Notes: generated by a model from the sequence alone, not told the origin. Positions 32,744 to 41,878 are shown, counted from the first letter of the stretch. The stretch is DNA of 64,000 nt from Marinobacter persicus (GCF_002934325.1 NZ_PTIV01000002.1:124001-188000), one strand, 5' to 3'. Numbers and translations are program-made.

Positions 32744-33850
32744 TTATCGGGGGCCGGTGACCGCTGGCTGCCCCGCTTCAAACCAGTGGGTTTCAGTCGC
32801 GCGCAGGTACACCCGCTCGCCGACGGATAGGTTCAGGGCCCGGAAGTCCCTGCGTGGCAGTTCCACGTCGATCACCTCCGGCAGGCCGTCACTGGCTGCG
32901 TGCTCGGGCACTACCTCCAAGCGGTAGACGCTGCCCATGGGCTGGATGAATTTCACCCGGCATTCCGGCAGCTTTTCCTCGGTGGATTTCAGCAGTTCGA
33001 AATCGTGGGGGCGAATGTAGGCGGCGTAGGGCGTATCGTCGCCCACGTCATCACTGCCTGGCGGACGGATCGGCAGTTGCCATCCGCCGGTGTCCAGGCT
33101 TCCACCCTGGAGGCGGCCGTGGAATACGTTCACATTACCGATAAAAGAGGACACAAAGGGGCTGGCAGGCCGGTCGTAAACCGCCTCCGGCGTGCCGACC
33201 TGCTCGATTCGCCCCTTGTCCATCACCACAATGCGACTGGCCACTTCCATGGCCTCTTCCTGATCGTGGGTTACGAAAATGCTGGTCACGTGCAGCTCGT
33301 CGTGCAGGCGCCGCAGCCAGCGGCGCAGTTCCTTGCGGACATTGGCATCCAGGGCGCCGAAGGGCTCGTCGAGCAGCAGGAACTTGGGCTCTACCGCCAG
33401 CGCTCTCGCCAGGGCCACCCGCTGACGCTGTCCGCCGGAGAGCTGGGCCGGGAAGCGCTTGCTCAGCCAGTCCAGCTGCACCAGGTCCAGCAGCTCATGG
33501 ACCCGCTTACGGATCTGGTCTTCACTGGGCCGCTCGTTGCGTTTGAGAACCCGCAGGCCAAAGGCCACGTTCTCGAACACGGTCATGTGCCCGAACAGGG
33601 CGTAGTGCTGGAACACAAATCCCACGCCCCGCTGCTTGATGTGCTTGCCGGTGACGTTCTCGCCGTTGAGCCAGACTTCGCCTTCATCGACAAAATCCAG
33701 CCCGGCAATCATCCGCAGCAGCGTGGTCTTGCCGCAGCCGGAAGGGCCCAGCAGGGCCACCAGTTCGCCGTCGTCGACATTGAGTGAGACATTGTCCAGG
33801 GCCTTGAAATCGTCAAAGGCCTTGGTGATGTTGCGGACTTCGATGCTCAT
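32744..33850 (-). CDS. cysA: Sulfate/thiosulfate ABC transporter ATP-binding protein CysA
   Basis: This 368-residue ABC ATPase has Walker [10 protein letters not shown], signature LSGGQRQR, Walker [12 protein letters not shown], switch [10 protein letters not shown], and a C-terminal TOBE-like regulatory domain with [10 protein letters not shown], as in CysA. The ATG at 33850 overlaps the cysW stop by 4 bp. It powers uptake of sulfate and thiosulfate through CysTW with the binding protein at 35555-36631. Confidence 0.95.
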   Translation of the reverse strand: MSIEVRNITKAFDDFKALDNVSLNVDDGELVALLGPSGCGKTTLLRMIAGLDFVDEGEVWLNGENVTGKHIKQRGVGFVFQHYALFGHMTVFENVAFGLRVLKRNERPSEDQIRKRVHELLDLVQLDWLSKRFPAQLSGGQRQRVALARALAVEPKFLLLDEPFGALDANVRKELRRWLRRLHDELHVTSIFVTHDQEEAMEVASRIVVMDKGRIEQVGTPEAVYDRPASPFVSSFIGNVNVFHGRLQGGSLDTGGWQLPIRPPGSDDVGDDTPYAAYIRPHDFELLKSTEEKLPECRVKFIQPMGSVYRLEVVPEHAASDGLPEVIDVELPRRDFRALNLSVGERVYLRATETHWFEAGQPAVTGPR

Positions 33851-34710
33851 TGTGTTGCTCTCTCCAGTGACCGCGCCTGTTGCCACTCAACCAGGCTTTT
33901 CAATACCAGTGTCAGGATCGCCAGCCCGGCCAGCAGCGAGGCAACGGCGAAGGCGGCGGTAAAGTTGTACTCGTTGTAAAGAATCTCCACGTGCAGGGGC
34001 AGAGTGTTGGTCTGGCCCCGGATATGGCCAGAGACCACCGACACCGCCCCGAACTCGCCCATGGCCCGCGCGTTACACAGGATGATTCCGTACAACAGGC
34101 CCCATTTGATTTTCGGCAGGGTGATTTTCCGGAACATGGTCCAGCTTCCGGCTCCCAGGGCGATGGCGGCCTCTTCTTCTTCGGAGCCCTGCTCCTGCAT
34201 CAGCGGGATCAGTTCCCGGGCCACGAAGGGTACGGTCACGAACAGGGTGGCCAGAATGATGCCAGGCACCGCGAAGATGATCGGGAAGCCCTGCTCGGCA
34301 AACCAGCTGCCAAACCAGCCGTGGGCCCCGAACACCAGCACGAAAATCAGGCCGGCAATCACCGGTGAAATGGAAAATGGCAGGTCGATCAGGGTGGTCA
34401 ACGCACCGCGCCCGGTGAACTGGAAGCGGGCAATCATCCAGGCCGCAGCAATGCCGAACACGGTATTCAGTGGCACAACAACCGCCGCCACCAGCAGGGT
34501 CAGTTTGATGGCCTCCCAGGTATAGCGGTCATTGATGGCCTGAACGTAGAGATCCCAGCCTTCGCTGAAGGCCTCAATCAACACCGCCGCCAGCGGCAGC
34601 AGCAGGAACAGGCCAATGATGAAAATAGCCAGGCCGGTGAGTACGTAGCGGGGCCACTGCCGGGCACCGGGCTGGTCCAGGCGATCCAGCGCCAGAGTCT
34701 GTGTGTGCAT
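33847..34710 (-). CDS. cysW: Sulfate ABC transporter permease CysW
   Basis: This 287-residue inner-membrane permease has about six helices and the EAA loop [20 protein letters not shown], followed by [20 protein letters not shown], which is specific for CysW. GGAGAGCTCC lies just before the ATG. It sits between cysT (9 bp upstream) and cysA (overlap). Confidence 0.94.
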   Translation of the reverse strand: MHTQTLALDRLDQPGARQWPRYVLTGLAIFIIGLFLLLPLAAVLIEAFSEGWDLYVQAINDRYTWEAIKLTLLVAAVVVPLNTVFGIAAAWMIARFQFTGRGALTTLIDLPFSISPVIAGLIFVLVFGAHGWFGSWFAEQGFPIIFAVPGIILATLFVTVPFVARELIPLMQEQGSEEEEAAIALGAGSWTMFRKITLPKIKWGLLYGIILCNARAMGEFGAVSVVSGHIRGQTNTLPLHVEILYNEYNFTAAFAVASLLAGLAILTLVLKSLVEWQQARSLERATQ

Positions 34711-34719
34711 GGAGCTCTC

Positions 34720-35547
34720 CTAGAGTTTACCGGTGCGCTTGCGGGTCCAGGCCTGCAGCATGTTGATCACCAGGAGCATGATGAACGCGACCACCAGCAT
34801 CATCAGCCCGATAGCGGTGGCGCCGGCGTAGTCGTACTGCTCCAGCTTGGTGATGATCAGCAGCGGTACGATTTCCGAGACCATCGGCATGTTGCCGGCA
34901 ATGAAGATCACCGAACCGTACTCACCCAGCCCCCTGGCAAACGCCAGGGCGAAGCCCGTAAGCAATGCCGGAATCAGCGGCGGAAACAGCACCCGCCGGA
35001 AGATAGTCCAGGGTGAGGCCCCCAGGCTCTGGGCCGCTTCTTCAAGTTGGCTGTCCAGATCCTGCAGCACTGGTTCCACCGTGCGCACCACAAAGGGCAG
35101 CCCGATGAACATCAGTGCCACGACGATACCCAGAGGCGTGTAGGCGATGCGGATGCCCAACTCCGTGAAGAAACTGCCAATCCAGCCGTCCGGCGCGTAC
35201 AGGGCCGCCAGCACAATGCCGGCCACGGCCGTGGGCAGGGCAAAGGGCAGATCAATCACCGCATCGAACAGACGCTTGAAAGGCATGGGGTAGCGCACCA
35301 GCACCCAGGCAATCACAAACCCCAGAAACAGGTTGATCAAGGCCGCCGCCAACGCGGTGAGAATGCTTACCCGGAAGGATGCCAGCACCCGGCTGTTGGT
35401 CAGCGTCGCCACCAGCTCGTCCAGACTCAGCTCGGTGGTCTTCCAGACCAGTGCGCAAAGCGGGATCAGAACCAGCAGAGAGAGGTAAAACAGGGTAATT
35501 CCGCTTGCCAGGCGAAAGCCTGGCAAGATGGAGAAGGATCGCTTCAT
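34720..35547 (-). CDS. cysT: Sulfate ABC transporter permease CysT (CysU)
   Basis: This 275-residue membrane protein has six helices. CysT markers are IDLPFALPTAVAGIVLAALY, the EAA loop LEEAAQSLGASPWTIFRRVL, and ARGLGEYGSVIFIAGNMP. The ATG at 35547 has GAGG 5 nt upstream and lies 7 bp after the binding-protein stop; a longer frame to 35586 would overlap that gene. Confidence 0.94.
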   Translation of the reverse strand: MKRSFSILPGFRLASGITLFYLSLLVLIPLCALVWKTTELSLDELVATLTNSRVLASFRVSILTALAAALINLFLGFVIAWVLVRYPMPFKRLFDAVIDLPFALPTAVAGIVLAALYAPDGWIGSFFTELGIRIAYTPLGIVVALMFIGLPFVVRTVEPVLQDLDSQLEEAAQSLGASPWTIFRRVLFPPLIPALLTGFALAFARGLGEYGSVIFIAGNMPMVSEIVPLLIITKLEQYDYAGATAIGLMMLVVAFIMLLVINMLQAWTRKRTGKL

Positions 35548-35554
35548 AATCGCC

Positions 35555-36631
35555 TCATTGCGGGAGGTAGATTGCGTCGAAGACACCGCCGTCGTTGAAG
35601 TGGGTTTTCTGGGCGTTCTGCCAGCCGCCGAACACGTCCTGCACGGTGACCCGGGTCACGTTCGGGAAGCGTTTCAGGTCTTCCTTGTCGGCAAAGTGCT
35701 CGAAGACCGGACGGTAGTAGTGTTTGGCCGCCAGTTGCTGGGCCACCGGAGAATACAGGTACTCCAGGTAGGCCTCGGCCGCCTCGACCGCGCCCTCACC
35801 TTTTTTCTCGACATTGCCATTCACCACGGTGACCGGTGGTTCGGCCAGGATACTGATGGACGGCACGACAATGTCGAACTCACCCTGGCTCAGTTTGTTC
35901 ACCGCCAGCAGCGCCTCGTTCTCCCAGGCCAGCAGCACATCACCCAGACCATGCTTCACAAAGGTGGTGGTGGAGCCACGTGCGCCGGAATCGAGAATCG
36001 GCACGTTCTTGTAGAGCTTGGTCACGTATTCTGTGGCTTTCTGCTCGGCTGCCTTCACTTCGTCGGCGAACTCTGGGTTATCAAGCTTGCTCAGGTCGCC
36101 CAGCTCCTTTTTCAGCACATAGGACCAGGCCGCAAGGTAATTCCAGCGGGCGCCGCCGGAGGTTTTCGGGTTCGGGGTGATCACCTCGACGCCCGGTTTG
36201 GTCAGATCATCCCAGTCCTGAATGTTCTTGGGGTTACCCTTGCGCACCAGAAACACGATGGTCGAACTATACGGGGCGCTGTTGTTGGGCAATCGAGTCT
36301 GCCAGTCGGCCGGCAACTTGCCGGTGCGCTCGCCGATGGCGCTGATGTCATAGGCCAGGGCCAGGGTGACGACATCGGCGGGCAGGCCATCAATCACCGA
36401 ACGGGCCTGTTTGCCTGCACCGCCGTGACTCTGCTCAATCGTTACGGAATCACCGGATTCCGCTTTGTACCAATCGGCAAATTCCTTGTTGTACTCCTGG
36501 TAGAACTCCCGGGTGGGATCATAGGAGACGTTCAGCAGTGAGATATCCTCGGCCTGCGCCGGGCCGGCCACGGAGGCGGCCAGAAGGACACTGGCGGAGA
36601 AAGCCAGCAGTGGTTTTCGGAAAAAAGACAT
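35555..36631 (-). CDS. cysP: Periplasmic sulfate-binding protein (CysP/Sbp)
   Basis: This 358-residue exported protein has the signal [20 protein letters not shown] and is a type II PBP. Sbp/CysP motifs are [34 protein letters not shown], and [18 protein letters not shown], which bind the sulfate dianion without counter-ions. Whether it prefers sulfate (Sbp) or thiosulfate (CysP) is not clear by eye. It is the first transporter gene of the cysPTWA-ssuE unit, with AAGGAG before the ATG. Confidence 0.93.
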   Translation of the reverse strand: MSFFRKPLLAFSASVLLAASVAGPAQAEDISLLNVSYDPTREFYQEYNKEFADWYKAESGDSVTIEQSHGGAGKQARSVIDGLPADVVTLALAYDISAIGERTGKLPADWQTRLPNNSAPYSSTIVFLVRKGNPKNIQDWDDLTKPGVEVITPNPKTSGGARWNYLAAWSYVLKKELGDLSKLDNPEFADEVKAAEQKATEYVTKLYKNVPILDSGARGSTTTFVKHGLGDVLLAWENEALLAVNKLSQGEFDIVVPSISILAEPPVTVVNGNVEKKGEGAVEAAEAYLEYLYSPVAQQLAAKHYYRPVFEHFADKEDLKRFPNVTRVTVQDVFGGWQNAQKTHFNDGGVFDAIYLPQ

Positions 36632-36698
36632 ATCAGACTCCTTGGGGTTTAGATCGTTGATTGTTCAGTCATTCATCAGGTTTGTGGATAGTGGCCGG

Positions 36699-36866
36699 TC
36701 ATCGGGTGCCCGAGGATTTCTCGAACCGCATCTTCTCCCGCTTTTCCAGTTGCACAAGCTGCCCCTGATGAAATGTCAGTTCGACGGTGCCAAAGTCCAG
36801 CCTGCCAATCAGGTTCTCAATGAGACTGGACAGCTCCTGCACCAGCCTCGGATTGCTGTCGCTCAT
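36699..36866 (-). CDS. DUF2292/YezD-family small protein
   Basis: The 55-residue protein has the DUF2292 pattern LDFGTVELTFHQGQLVQLEK then REKMRF. Members of this small family often sit beside sulfate uptake and assimilation genes, with no known function. GGAG lies 6 nt before the ATG at 36866; a longer frame to 37016 has no supported start. It lies 67 bp upstream of cysP on the same strand and probably leads the operon. I infer a role in sulfur limitation. Confidence 0.75.
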   Translation of the reverse strand: MSDSNPRLVQELSSLIENLIGRLDFGTVELTFHQGQLVQLEKREKMRFEKSSGTR

Positions 36867-37051
36867 CTTTATCTCCATTGACTGTGTCAATATGAGAGAG
36901 GTTACCGATGGCAGCTTAGAAACAGAAACACGAAAAAATGGAATGATTATGAAGAGGGAGAATAAGAAGAGGCTATTGGTCGTGCAAAAAACCTGGGACG
37001 GATGTGCCTGACTCACCGGCGTCGTGGATACCGGGTATCGTGATTGGCAAC

Positions 37052-37081
37052 CGGTTGGCCGCGCGGCGGAACGGCCAACCG
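37052..37081. other. Inverted repeat between DUF2292 gene and small membrane gene
   Basis: CGGTTGGCCG (37052-37061) and CGGCCAACCG (37072-37081) form a perfect 10-bp stem with a 10-nt loop, in the 250-bp gap 36867-37116. Neither side has a T-run. It may be a factor-dependent terminator, an mRNA-stabilising hairpin or an operator. Nothing else in the gap is recognisable. Confidence 0.5.
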
Positions 37082-37116
37082 TTATTTGAGCCGGTTATCA
37101 CCAGCCTGCCGGGACA

Positions 37117-37311
37117 CTAGTCCCTAGTTGACGGACAGGGCGCCCCGCAGGGCGCGCAGGCACTTTCATCCCGCTGCATCAGGGCGGTTTGCACATTGCC
37201 CTGGCCGGAATTGAAAGCGAAGGTGGGGCTGTTCAGGTGGTCCGCCATGATCAGCACCAGGATAACGCCCAGCGCCAGCAGGATGCGGGTTCGGCTGTAG
37301 GCTCGTTGCAT
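37117..37311 (-). CDS. Small single-span membrane protein linked to TsuA
   Basis: The 64-residue protein has one hydrophobic segment (ILLALGVILVLIMADHL) near the N-terminus and a C-terminal tail with three cysteines (SACAPCGAPCPS). GGAGG precedes the ATG at 37311. It starts 17 bp after the thiosulfate importer gene, same strand. The Cys cluster could take part in thiol or sulfane-sulfur chemistry in the periplasm or bind metal. I do not recognise a family. Confidence 0.6.
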   Translation of the reverse strand: MQRAYSRTRILLALGVILVLIMADHLNSPTFAFNSGQGNVQTALMQRDESACAPCGAPCPSTRD

Positions 37312-37328
37312 ACTTGTTTCCTCCCGCA

Positions 37329-38540
37329 TCAGTTGGGCAACCGGAAAAAAGGCCGCAGGCGAATGCCGATCAGCGAACCGGCGAAAGCGCAGGCAAACCA
37401 GATCCAGGCATGCAGGCTGGCCGAGGCAATGCCGGAGAACAGTGCGCCGATGTTGCAGCCAAAGCCCAGCCGGGCGCCGTAACCCAGCAACAGGCCACCC
37501 ACCACGGCTGCCATGAACTGGCGCGCCTCCGGGCGGTTGCGGCTGGCTTCATTGAACTTGTTGGCCAGCCCGGCGGCCAGCATGGCCCCGAGCAGCAACC
37601 CGAAGTTCATGACCGAAGGGATGTGAGTGAGCACGGAGTCTTTCAGGGCGATGGCCGGGTAGTCCCAGGTCCAGAACTCGAACTGGGACATGTTCACGCC
37701 CACGGCTTCCAGCGCCTTGGCACCCCATACGTTGAAGGCAAAGGTGATGCTCCAGGGCGCGCCGCTGATCGCCAGGGTCAGGGCGTTACCGGCCGCCAGA
37801 ATCAGGATCGCCCAGGTGAACGGCCAGCGACCGCTGACCAGGGTGCGCAACACGCCGTGGCTTTGTGATTTCCACAGCAGCTCATTGCGCTGGATGCTGC
37901 CATGAGCCCTCCTCTCGATCCGGTTGACCCACCAGGCAACCAGGCCCAGGCCAACCAGCTGGGCGATGATGGCACCGCTGACACCCAGCGTATTCACCAG
38001 TGGCACCGGATCAAACCCCGGCTGATCCAGCCACCAGGGCAGGTGCATGGAACCAATCACCGTACCGACGATGAAGAACACCAGCGTGACCACCATGCGA
38101 ATGTTGCCGGCACCCACGGTAAACAGTGTGCCGGAACCACAACCGCCACCCAGTTGCATGCCGATTCCGAACAGGAAAGAGCCCACCACCAGCGAAGTGC
38201 CCACCGGCGCCACGGCGCCGATCAATCCTGCCTGGCTGTGCAACATGGGCACCATGATCAGCGACGACAGGCCGAACAACAGCAGTTGCGCCCGCATGCC
38301 GGCACCACGTTTTTTCACCACCAGGTTGCGCCAGCCAGCGGTGAAGCCGAAGGCGCCGTGATACAGGGCCATGCCCAGAACCGTGCCAATGGCAAACAAC
38401 ACCACCATGAAGGGAGCCGTTTCCAGCCAGACCAGCCCGCCCACCAGGGCAAAGCCGGCCAGGGCGGTGGTCACCACGAAGCGGTCAATCTGCCAGCCAG
38501 GGTGTGACGCCCCGGCCTGAATGGCGGCTGCCTCAGCCAT
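37329..38540 (-). CDS. tsuA: YeeE/YedE-family thiosulfate importer (TsuA-type)
   Basis: This 403-residue membrane protein has about 10 or more helices and duplicated cysteine pore motifs, MQLGGGCGSGTLFTVGAGN in the first half and LGFGCNIGALFSGIASASLH in the second. In TsuA such conserved cysteines pass thiosulfate through hydrogen bonds. It is followed by a small Cys-containing membrane protein and preceded 11 bp upstream by a periplasmic rhodanese. This combination points to uptake of thiosulfate or sulfane sulfur. The TsuB partner (TusA-like) is not next to it. Confidence 0.85.
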   Translation of the reverse strand: MAEAAAIQAGASHPGWQIDRFVVTTALAGFALVGGLVWLETAPFMVVLFAIGTVLGMALYHGAFGFTAGWRNLVVKKRGAGMRAQLLLFGLSSLIMVPMLHSQAGLIGAVAPVGTSLVVGSFLFGIGMQLGGGCGSGTLFTVGAGNIRMVVTLVFFIVGTVIGSMHLPWWLDQPGFDPVPLVNTLGVSGAIIAQLVGLGLVAWWVNRIERRAHGSIQRNELLWKSQSHGVLRTLVSGRWPFTWAILILAAGNALTLAISGAPWSITFAFNVWGAKALEAVGVNMSQFEFWTWDYPAIALKDSVLTHIPSVMNFGLLLGAMLAAGLANKFNEASRNRPEARQFMAAVVGGLLLGYGARLGFGCNIGALFSGIASASLHAWIWFACAFAGSLIGIRLRPFFRLPN

Positions 38541-38551
38541 GATTTCTCCTG

Positions 38552-39508
38552 TTAGTTAAACAAATCCATCAGTTTGCCCAGGCCCTTTTTAGCCACCTGC
38601 AGCGGTCGCTCTGGATCGTTGGACCACTCGGCCATGGAGCCGTCGTAAAGCGCCACTTCCTTGAAGCCGGCCAGTTCGCTGAGCACAAACCAGTCGGTTG
38701 CCGCCCAGTGACCTGTATTGCAGAACGCGATAGTACGGGTATCCGCGTCCAGTTCTGCTCGATTCACTCGCTCCCGGATCTGATCGGCATTGAGATACCA
38801 GACGGCATTCTGTTGGCCCAGAAAATCGCTGTGGGGCAGGTTGCGCGAGCCGGGGATGGTGCCCGGACCCTTGGCGGCGGGGGATTTGGTTTCGCCACGG
38901 AAGTAGTCCGCCGGGCGGGCATCCACCAATTGCGCCTGGGTGTCACGGGCCTGCTGGACTTCTTCCAGCGAGGCCAGCAATTCCGGCTGCAGCACACCCC
39001 TGAAGTCGGCAAACGCACGATGCTCTGCCTGCCCCGAGGCAACATCAAAACCGGCTGCCCGCCAGCCGGCAAAGCCACCATTCAGAATGGTCACATCATC
39101 GTGACCCAACACCCGGAAGGTCCAGTACACCCGGGCCGCGCTGCCGAAATCGGTCACACCCGTGCCCGCCGGAACCACGACCACGGTGTCGTCATTGCCA
39201 ATACCCAGACCACCGATCAAACGCTCCAGGCTGGCCACGGGGGGCAAAAGGCCGGTGACGCCGTCGCGGCTTTCACGCCAGCCATCGCCGGTGTAGCTGC
39301 TGTAAATCGAGCCGGGAATATGGGCGTTCCGGAAGCTGCTTCGGTCTCCGCCGTTATCGATCCCGGAACGGACATCCAATACCACCAGGTCTGGCCGGTC
39401 CAGGTTGGTGTTCAGCCAGGCGGCGTCCACCAAGGGCGGTGTCGTGTCTGTCTCTGCCCACGCCAGGCTGCTGACGAAGGCCAATGCAATTGCAATAAGC
39501 CTAACCAT
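38552..39508 (-). CDS. Periplasmic tandem-rhodanese sulfurtransferase
   Basis: The 318-residue protein has a signal peptide (LIAIALAFVSSLAWA) and two rhodanese domains, about 25-150 and 165-300. The second holds the active Cys in FCNTGHWAATDW; the first ends without one, as in thiosulfate or mercaptopyruvate sulfurtransferases. It would move sulfane sulfur from thiosulfate to an acceptor. The ATG at 39508, with GGGAG 7 nt upstream, is the start that gives a proper signal sequence. It is co-directional with tsuA, 11 bp away. Confidence 0.9.
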   Translation of the reverse strand: MVRLIAIALAFVSSLAWAETDTTPPLVDAAWLNTNLDRPDLVVLDVRSGIDNGGDRSSFRNAHIPGSIYSSYTGDGWRESRDGVTGLLPPVASLERLIGGLGIGNDDTVVVVPAGTGVTDFGSAARVYWTFRVLGHDDVTILNGGFAGWRAAGFDVASGQAEHRAFADFRGVLQPELLASLEEVQQARDTQAQLVDARPADYFRGETKSPAAKGPGTIPGSRNLPHSDFLGQQNAVWYLNADQIRERVNRAELDADTRTIAFCNTGHWAATDWFVLSELAGFKEVALYDGSMAEWSNDPERPLQVAKKGLGKLMDLFN

Positions 39509-39719
39509 GATCTCGCTCCCGTCGAATTCTTGAGCAATCATTATGAATTCAATGGAGCGTAATTAAAATACGTGAACCTATAAAATTAAAGAATATATAA
39601 ATCCTGAAAAATTCCTTCTCGTGCGCTGTAACAAATCAGCCGGGCCGGGCGTCTATTGATTGCAGGCACCGCAAAACCAACAAATGGTGCAGGAAAAACC
39701 GCTGAAGAGGTACGACATC

Positions 39720-39875
39720 ATGAAAAAGCTGACACTGACCCTTGCTGCAATCGCACTGGCCTTTTCCGCAACAACGGCCATGGCCATGGGCGGCCAGGCG
39801 GACCGTTACAACGAACGTGGTTATCAGAGCCCGCCTGTAGAACAGCCGGCGATCACCCAAATCATTACCGGATAA
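39720..39875 (+). CDS. Small exported protein of unknown function
   Basis: The 51-residue product has a clear signal peptide, MKKLTLTLAAIALAFSATTA followed by MA, leaving a mature peptide of about 29 residues (MGGQADRYNERGYQSPPVEQ then PAITQIITG). GAGG lies 9 nt before the ATG, and a good terminator follows 20 bp after the stop, so it is a complete single-gene unit. It is divergent from the rhodanese. I do not recognise it. Confidence 0.65.
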   Translation: MKKLTLTLAAIALAFSATTAMAMGGQADRYNERGYQSPPVEQPAITQIITG

Positions 39876-39895
39876 CATCAACGAAAACGAAAAAA

Positions 39896-39921
39896 CCGCC
39901 AGTCAGCACTGGCGGCTTTTT
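39896..39921 (+). terminator. Intrinsic terminator of the small exported-protein gene
   Basis: CCGCCAGT (39896-39903) pairs with ACTGGCGG (39908-39915), followed by CTTTTT on the plus strand and preceded by a run of A. It works best for the plus-strand gene ending at 39875. Confidence 0.9.
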
Positions 39922-39958
39922 CGTCAATCCGGGGTTCCAAAAGCGATTGGAGCCAAGA

Positions 39959-40408
39959 CTACTTGGCCACCGCCGCTTTCGTCATACCCTCGAGTGCCTT
40001 TGTCAATTTGGGCACCACCGCACAATCGCCGACTCCGTGGCGCTCGGCAATGTAAGACGGGGCGCTGTAGCCCAGCCAGACCTGGCCGGCCTCATCTTCC
40101 CAGACCAGGGCCTTCAGTGGCAGATCAATCCCCACCGACTGCGCGCACTGCATGAACGGCGTGCCGCCCTTGGGATTACCAAAAATCAGCAGTTGCGTTG
40201 GCCTCAGGGACTGACCGACTTTCTCGGCTCCGGCGGCATGGTCGATGCGAGCAAACACATTCAAACCCTTGTCCTCGACAATGGACTCCAGCCGATCCAT
40301 GGTGGCCTGGACAGAGTGCGGACTTTTCAGCGAAACCAGGCCATCGGCGGCACTGGCAAACAGACTCACGGCCATCAGGCCGGCCATCGCTATGGCTCGA
40401 ACAATCAT
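39959..40408 (-). CDS. Exported DUF302 protein
   Basis: The 149-residue protein has a signal peptide (AIAMAGLMAVSLFASA) and a DUF302 domain: VQATMDRLESIVEDKGLNVF, RIDHAAGAEKVGQSLRPTQL, LIFGNPKGGTPFMQCAQSVG, and LPLKALVWEDEAGQVWLGY. The family is linked to periplasmic or metal/sulfur stress contexts, but its activity is unknown. AAGGAG lies 6 nt before the ATG at 40408. Confidence 0.85.
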   Translation of the reverse strand: MIVRAIAMAGLMAVSLFASAADGLVSLKSPHSVQATMDRLESIVEDKGLNVFARIDHAAGAEKVGQSLRPTQLLIFGNPKGGTPFMQCAQSVGIDLPLKALVWEDEAGQVWLGYSAPSYIAERHGVGDCAVVPKLTKALEGMTKAAVAK

Positions 40409-40469
40409 AACGGACTCCTTTTGAGGGATGCCGGACCGGAGACCAGTCAAACGACCTCCGGCACGAGCC

Positions 40470-41093
40470 CTAACGCAGATCCGGATTCAGCGTATAGGTG
40501 CCGGTCACCCGGGCGCTGGCCAGCACATGCCCGGCCATGGCTTCGCGTACGGCGGCGCCGTCGAACTCGCCATCCAGGCCAAGGCTCTCCACATCCAGCG
40601 CATGCACTTCGTAGTGGTAGTGGTGAATAATTTCATCGTTCCAGGGCGGGCAGGGGCCATCATAGCCACCGTAGGTGCCTTCCATGTCCGGGTTGCCGGC
40701 CAGGAACTGGGTGTAGTTGTTCACCCCGCGAATACCAATGGGGCCGGGGCCCGGGTCCTTGCCCTTGGGGATCACGCCGTCGCTGTCTTCCCCTTCGGGG
40801 ATACGGCTGACATCCGCCGGCACGTCCACCAACAGCCAGTGGAAGAAATCCACCCGGGGCAGGTCGGCGGGCACGGTTTTGCCTTCCTGGTTCACATCGT
40901 CGGCCTTGCTGGGCACATCCGGATCAAACATCATGACGACAAAGCTTTTGGTACCTTCCGGTGCCCCTTCCCACACCATTTCCGGGTTGCGGTTTGGACC
41001 AAAGCTCATGTGGTCTTCTTCGCTGTAGACACCGAATGCGAACTTCTCCGGCACCGGCTTGCCTTCTTCAACGCCTCGAACCTCTAGTTTCAC
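40470..41093 (-). CDS. YbhB/YbcL-family PEBP (Raf kinase inhibitor-like) protein
   Basis: The 207-residue cytoplasmic protein is a PEBP fold. PEBP motifs include NPEMVWEGAPEGTKSFVVMM, FDPDVPS, FFHWLLVDVPADVSRIPEG, and GYDGPCPPWNDEIIHHYHYE. Bacterial members bind small ligands but lack a defined role. The start is a GTG at 41093 with AAGGAG 9 nt upstream. It follows the AhpD-like gene by 117 bp on the same strand. Confidence 0.88.
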   Translation of the reverse strand: MKLEVRGVEEGKPVPEKFAFGVYSEEDHMSFGPNRNPEMVWEGAPEGTKSFVVMMFDPDVPSKADDVNQEGKTVPADLPRVDFFHWLLVDVPADVSRIPEGEDSDGVIPKGKDPGPGPIGIRGVNNYTQFLAGNPDMEGTYGGYDGPCPPWNDEIIHHYHYEVHALDVESLGLDGEFDGAAVREAMAGHVLASARVTGTYTLNPDLR

Positions 41094-41210
41094 GGTTTGT
41101 TCTCCTTCAACGGTTTTTGTCTGTGTACGCTGTCAGATACCAACAGATTAGCAAAGGTTCGGGCAGGATTCAGAGAAGGGCCGGGAACGCCCGGCCTTCG
41201 GCCCTCCCAT

Positions 41211-41765
41211 TCAGGAGGGTTTCTTCCATTCAAACTTCTTGAACGGCTCGTCAATCGGGGTTTCGGCAATGTGGTTAATGTAGTTACTCATGGTCTTCTG
41301 GGACAGCACCAGAATCACATCCAATACCTGCCGCTTGCCGTAACCGGCGTTGTAGAAGGCTTTCAGGTCTTCCTTGCTGACATTGCCCTGCTTGTTCATG
41401 ACCGCCAGTGTGAAGGTTCTGAGCGCCTCCAGCTTGTCATTGGGCAAAGGGGTCTCATTGCGCAATGCATCGATGATGTCATCCGAGACATCCATCATCT
41501 TGGCAATACCGGTATGTGCCGGCACGCAGTAGTGGCACTCATTCTCCACATTGATGGTCTGCCAGACCACTGTCTTCTCATCGTTATCAAAGGCGCTGTC
41601 CAGCACCAGTTGATGCAGGGTCTGGTAGGCCTCCAGTACCTGGGGAGATTCTGCCATCACCGCATGCAGCCCCGGAATCATGCCCATGGCCTTTTCCGAA
41701 TTCTCCAGCAGGGGTTTGGACGCCTCTGGTGCGGTCGATTTGTCGTGCAGTTTGAAGTCAGTCAT
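41211..41765 (-). CDS. AhpD/carboxymuconolactone-decarboxylase-family protein
   Basis: The 184-residue protein contains the AhpD-type redox motif ENECHYCVPAHTGIAKM (ExxCxxCxxxH), where the Cys pair and His act as a thiol peroxidase or reductase site. The ATG at 41765 has AGAGG 6 nt upstream. It is divergent from a TetR regulator with a promoter and palindrome between them, so it is probably the regulator's target. Confidence 0.87.
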   Translation of the reverse strand: MTDFKLHDKSTAPEASKPLLENSEKAMGMIPGLHAVMAESPQVLEAYQTLHQLVLDSAFDNDEKTVVWQTINVENECHYCVPAHTGIAKMMDVSDDIIDALRNETPLPNDKLEALRTFTLAVMNKQGNVSKEDLKAFYNAGYGKRQVLDVILVLSQKTMSNYINHIAETPIDEPFKKFEWKKPS

Positions 41766-41803
41766 GAAACACCTCTTACTTGAATGATTGCTCAGCACCC
41801 TTC

Positions 41804-41832
41804 ACTCTAGCTATTATTGAACGATGACTCAA
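41804..41832 (-). promoter_or_regulatory. Probable promoter of the AhpD-like gene
   Basis: On the minus strand TTGAGT (41827-41832) and TAGAGT (41804-41809) are spaced by 17 bp, a fair sigma-70 match about 40 bp before the ATG. The palindrome at 41839-41856 lies just upstream of the -35 box. Confidence 0.5.
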
Positions 41833-41838
41833 GTTATA

Positions 41839-41856
41839 GTTGAATGAATCTTCAAC
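41839..41856. promoter_or_regulatory. Candidate TetR operator
   Basis: GTTGAA (41839-41844) and TTCAAC (41851-41856) form a perfect inverted repeat with a 6-bp spacer, between the divergent AhpD-like and TetR genes. TetR dimers typically bind such sites to repress both themselves and the neighbour. No binding data. Confidence 0.55.
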
Positions 41857-41878
41857 ACGAGCACAAACGGGGGCAATT

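Noticed and set aside
37052..37081. 10-bp stem as an intrinsic terminator
   Set aside because: No T-run follows on either strand. Kept only as a structural repeat.
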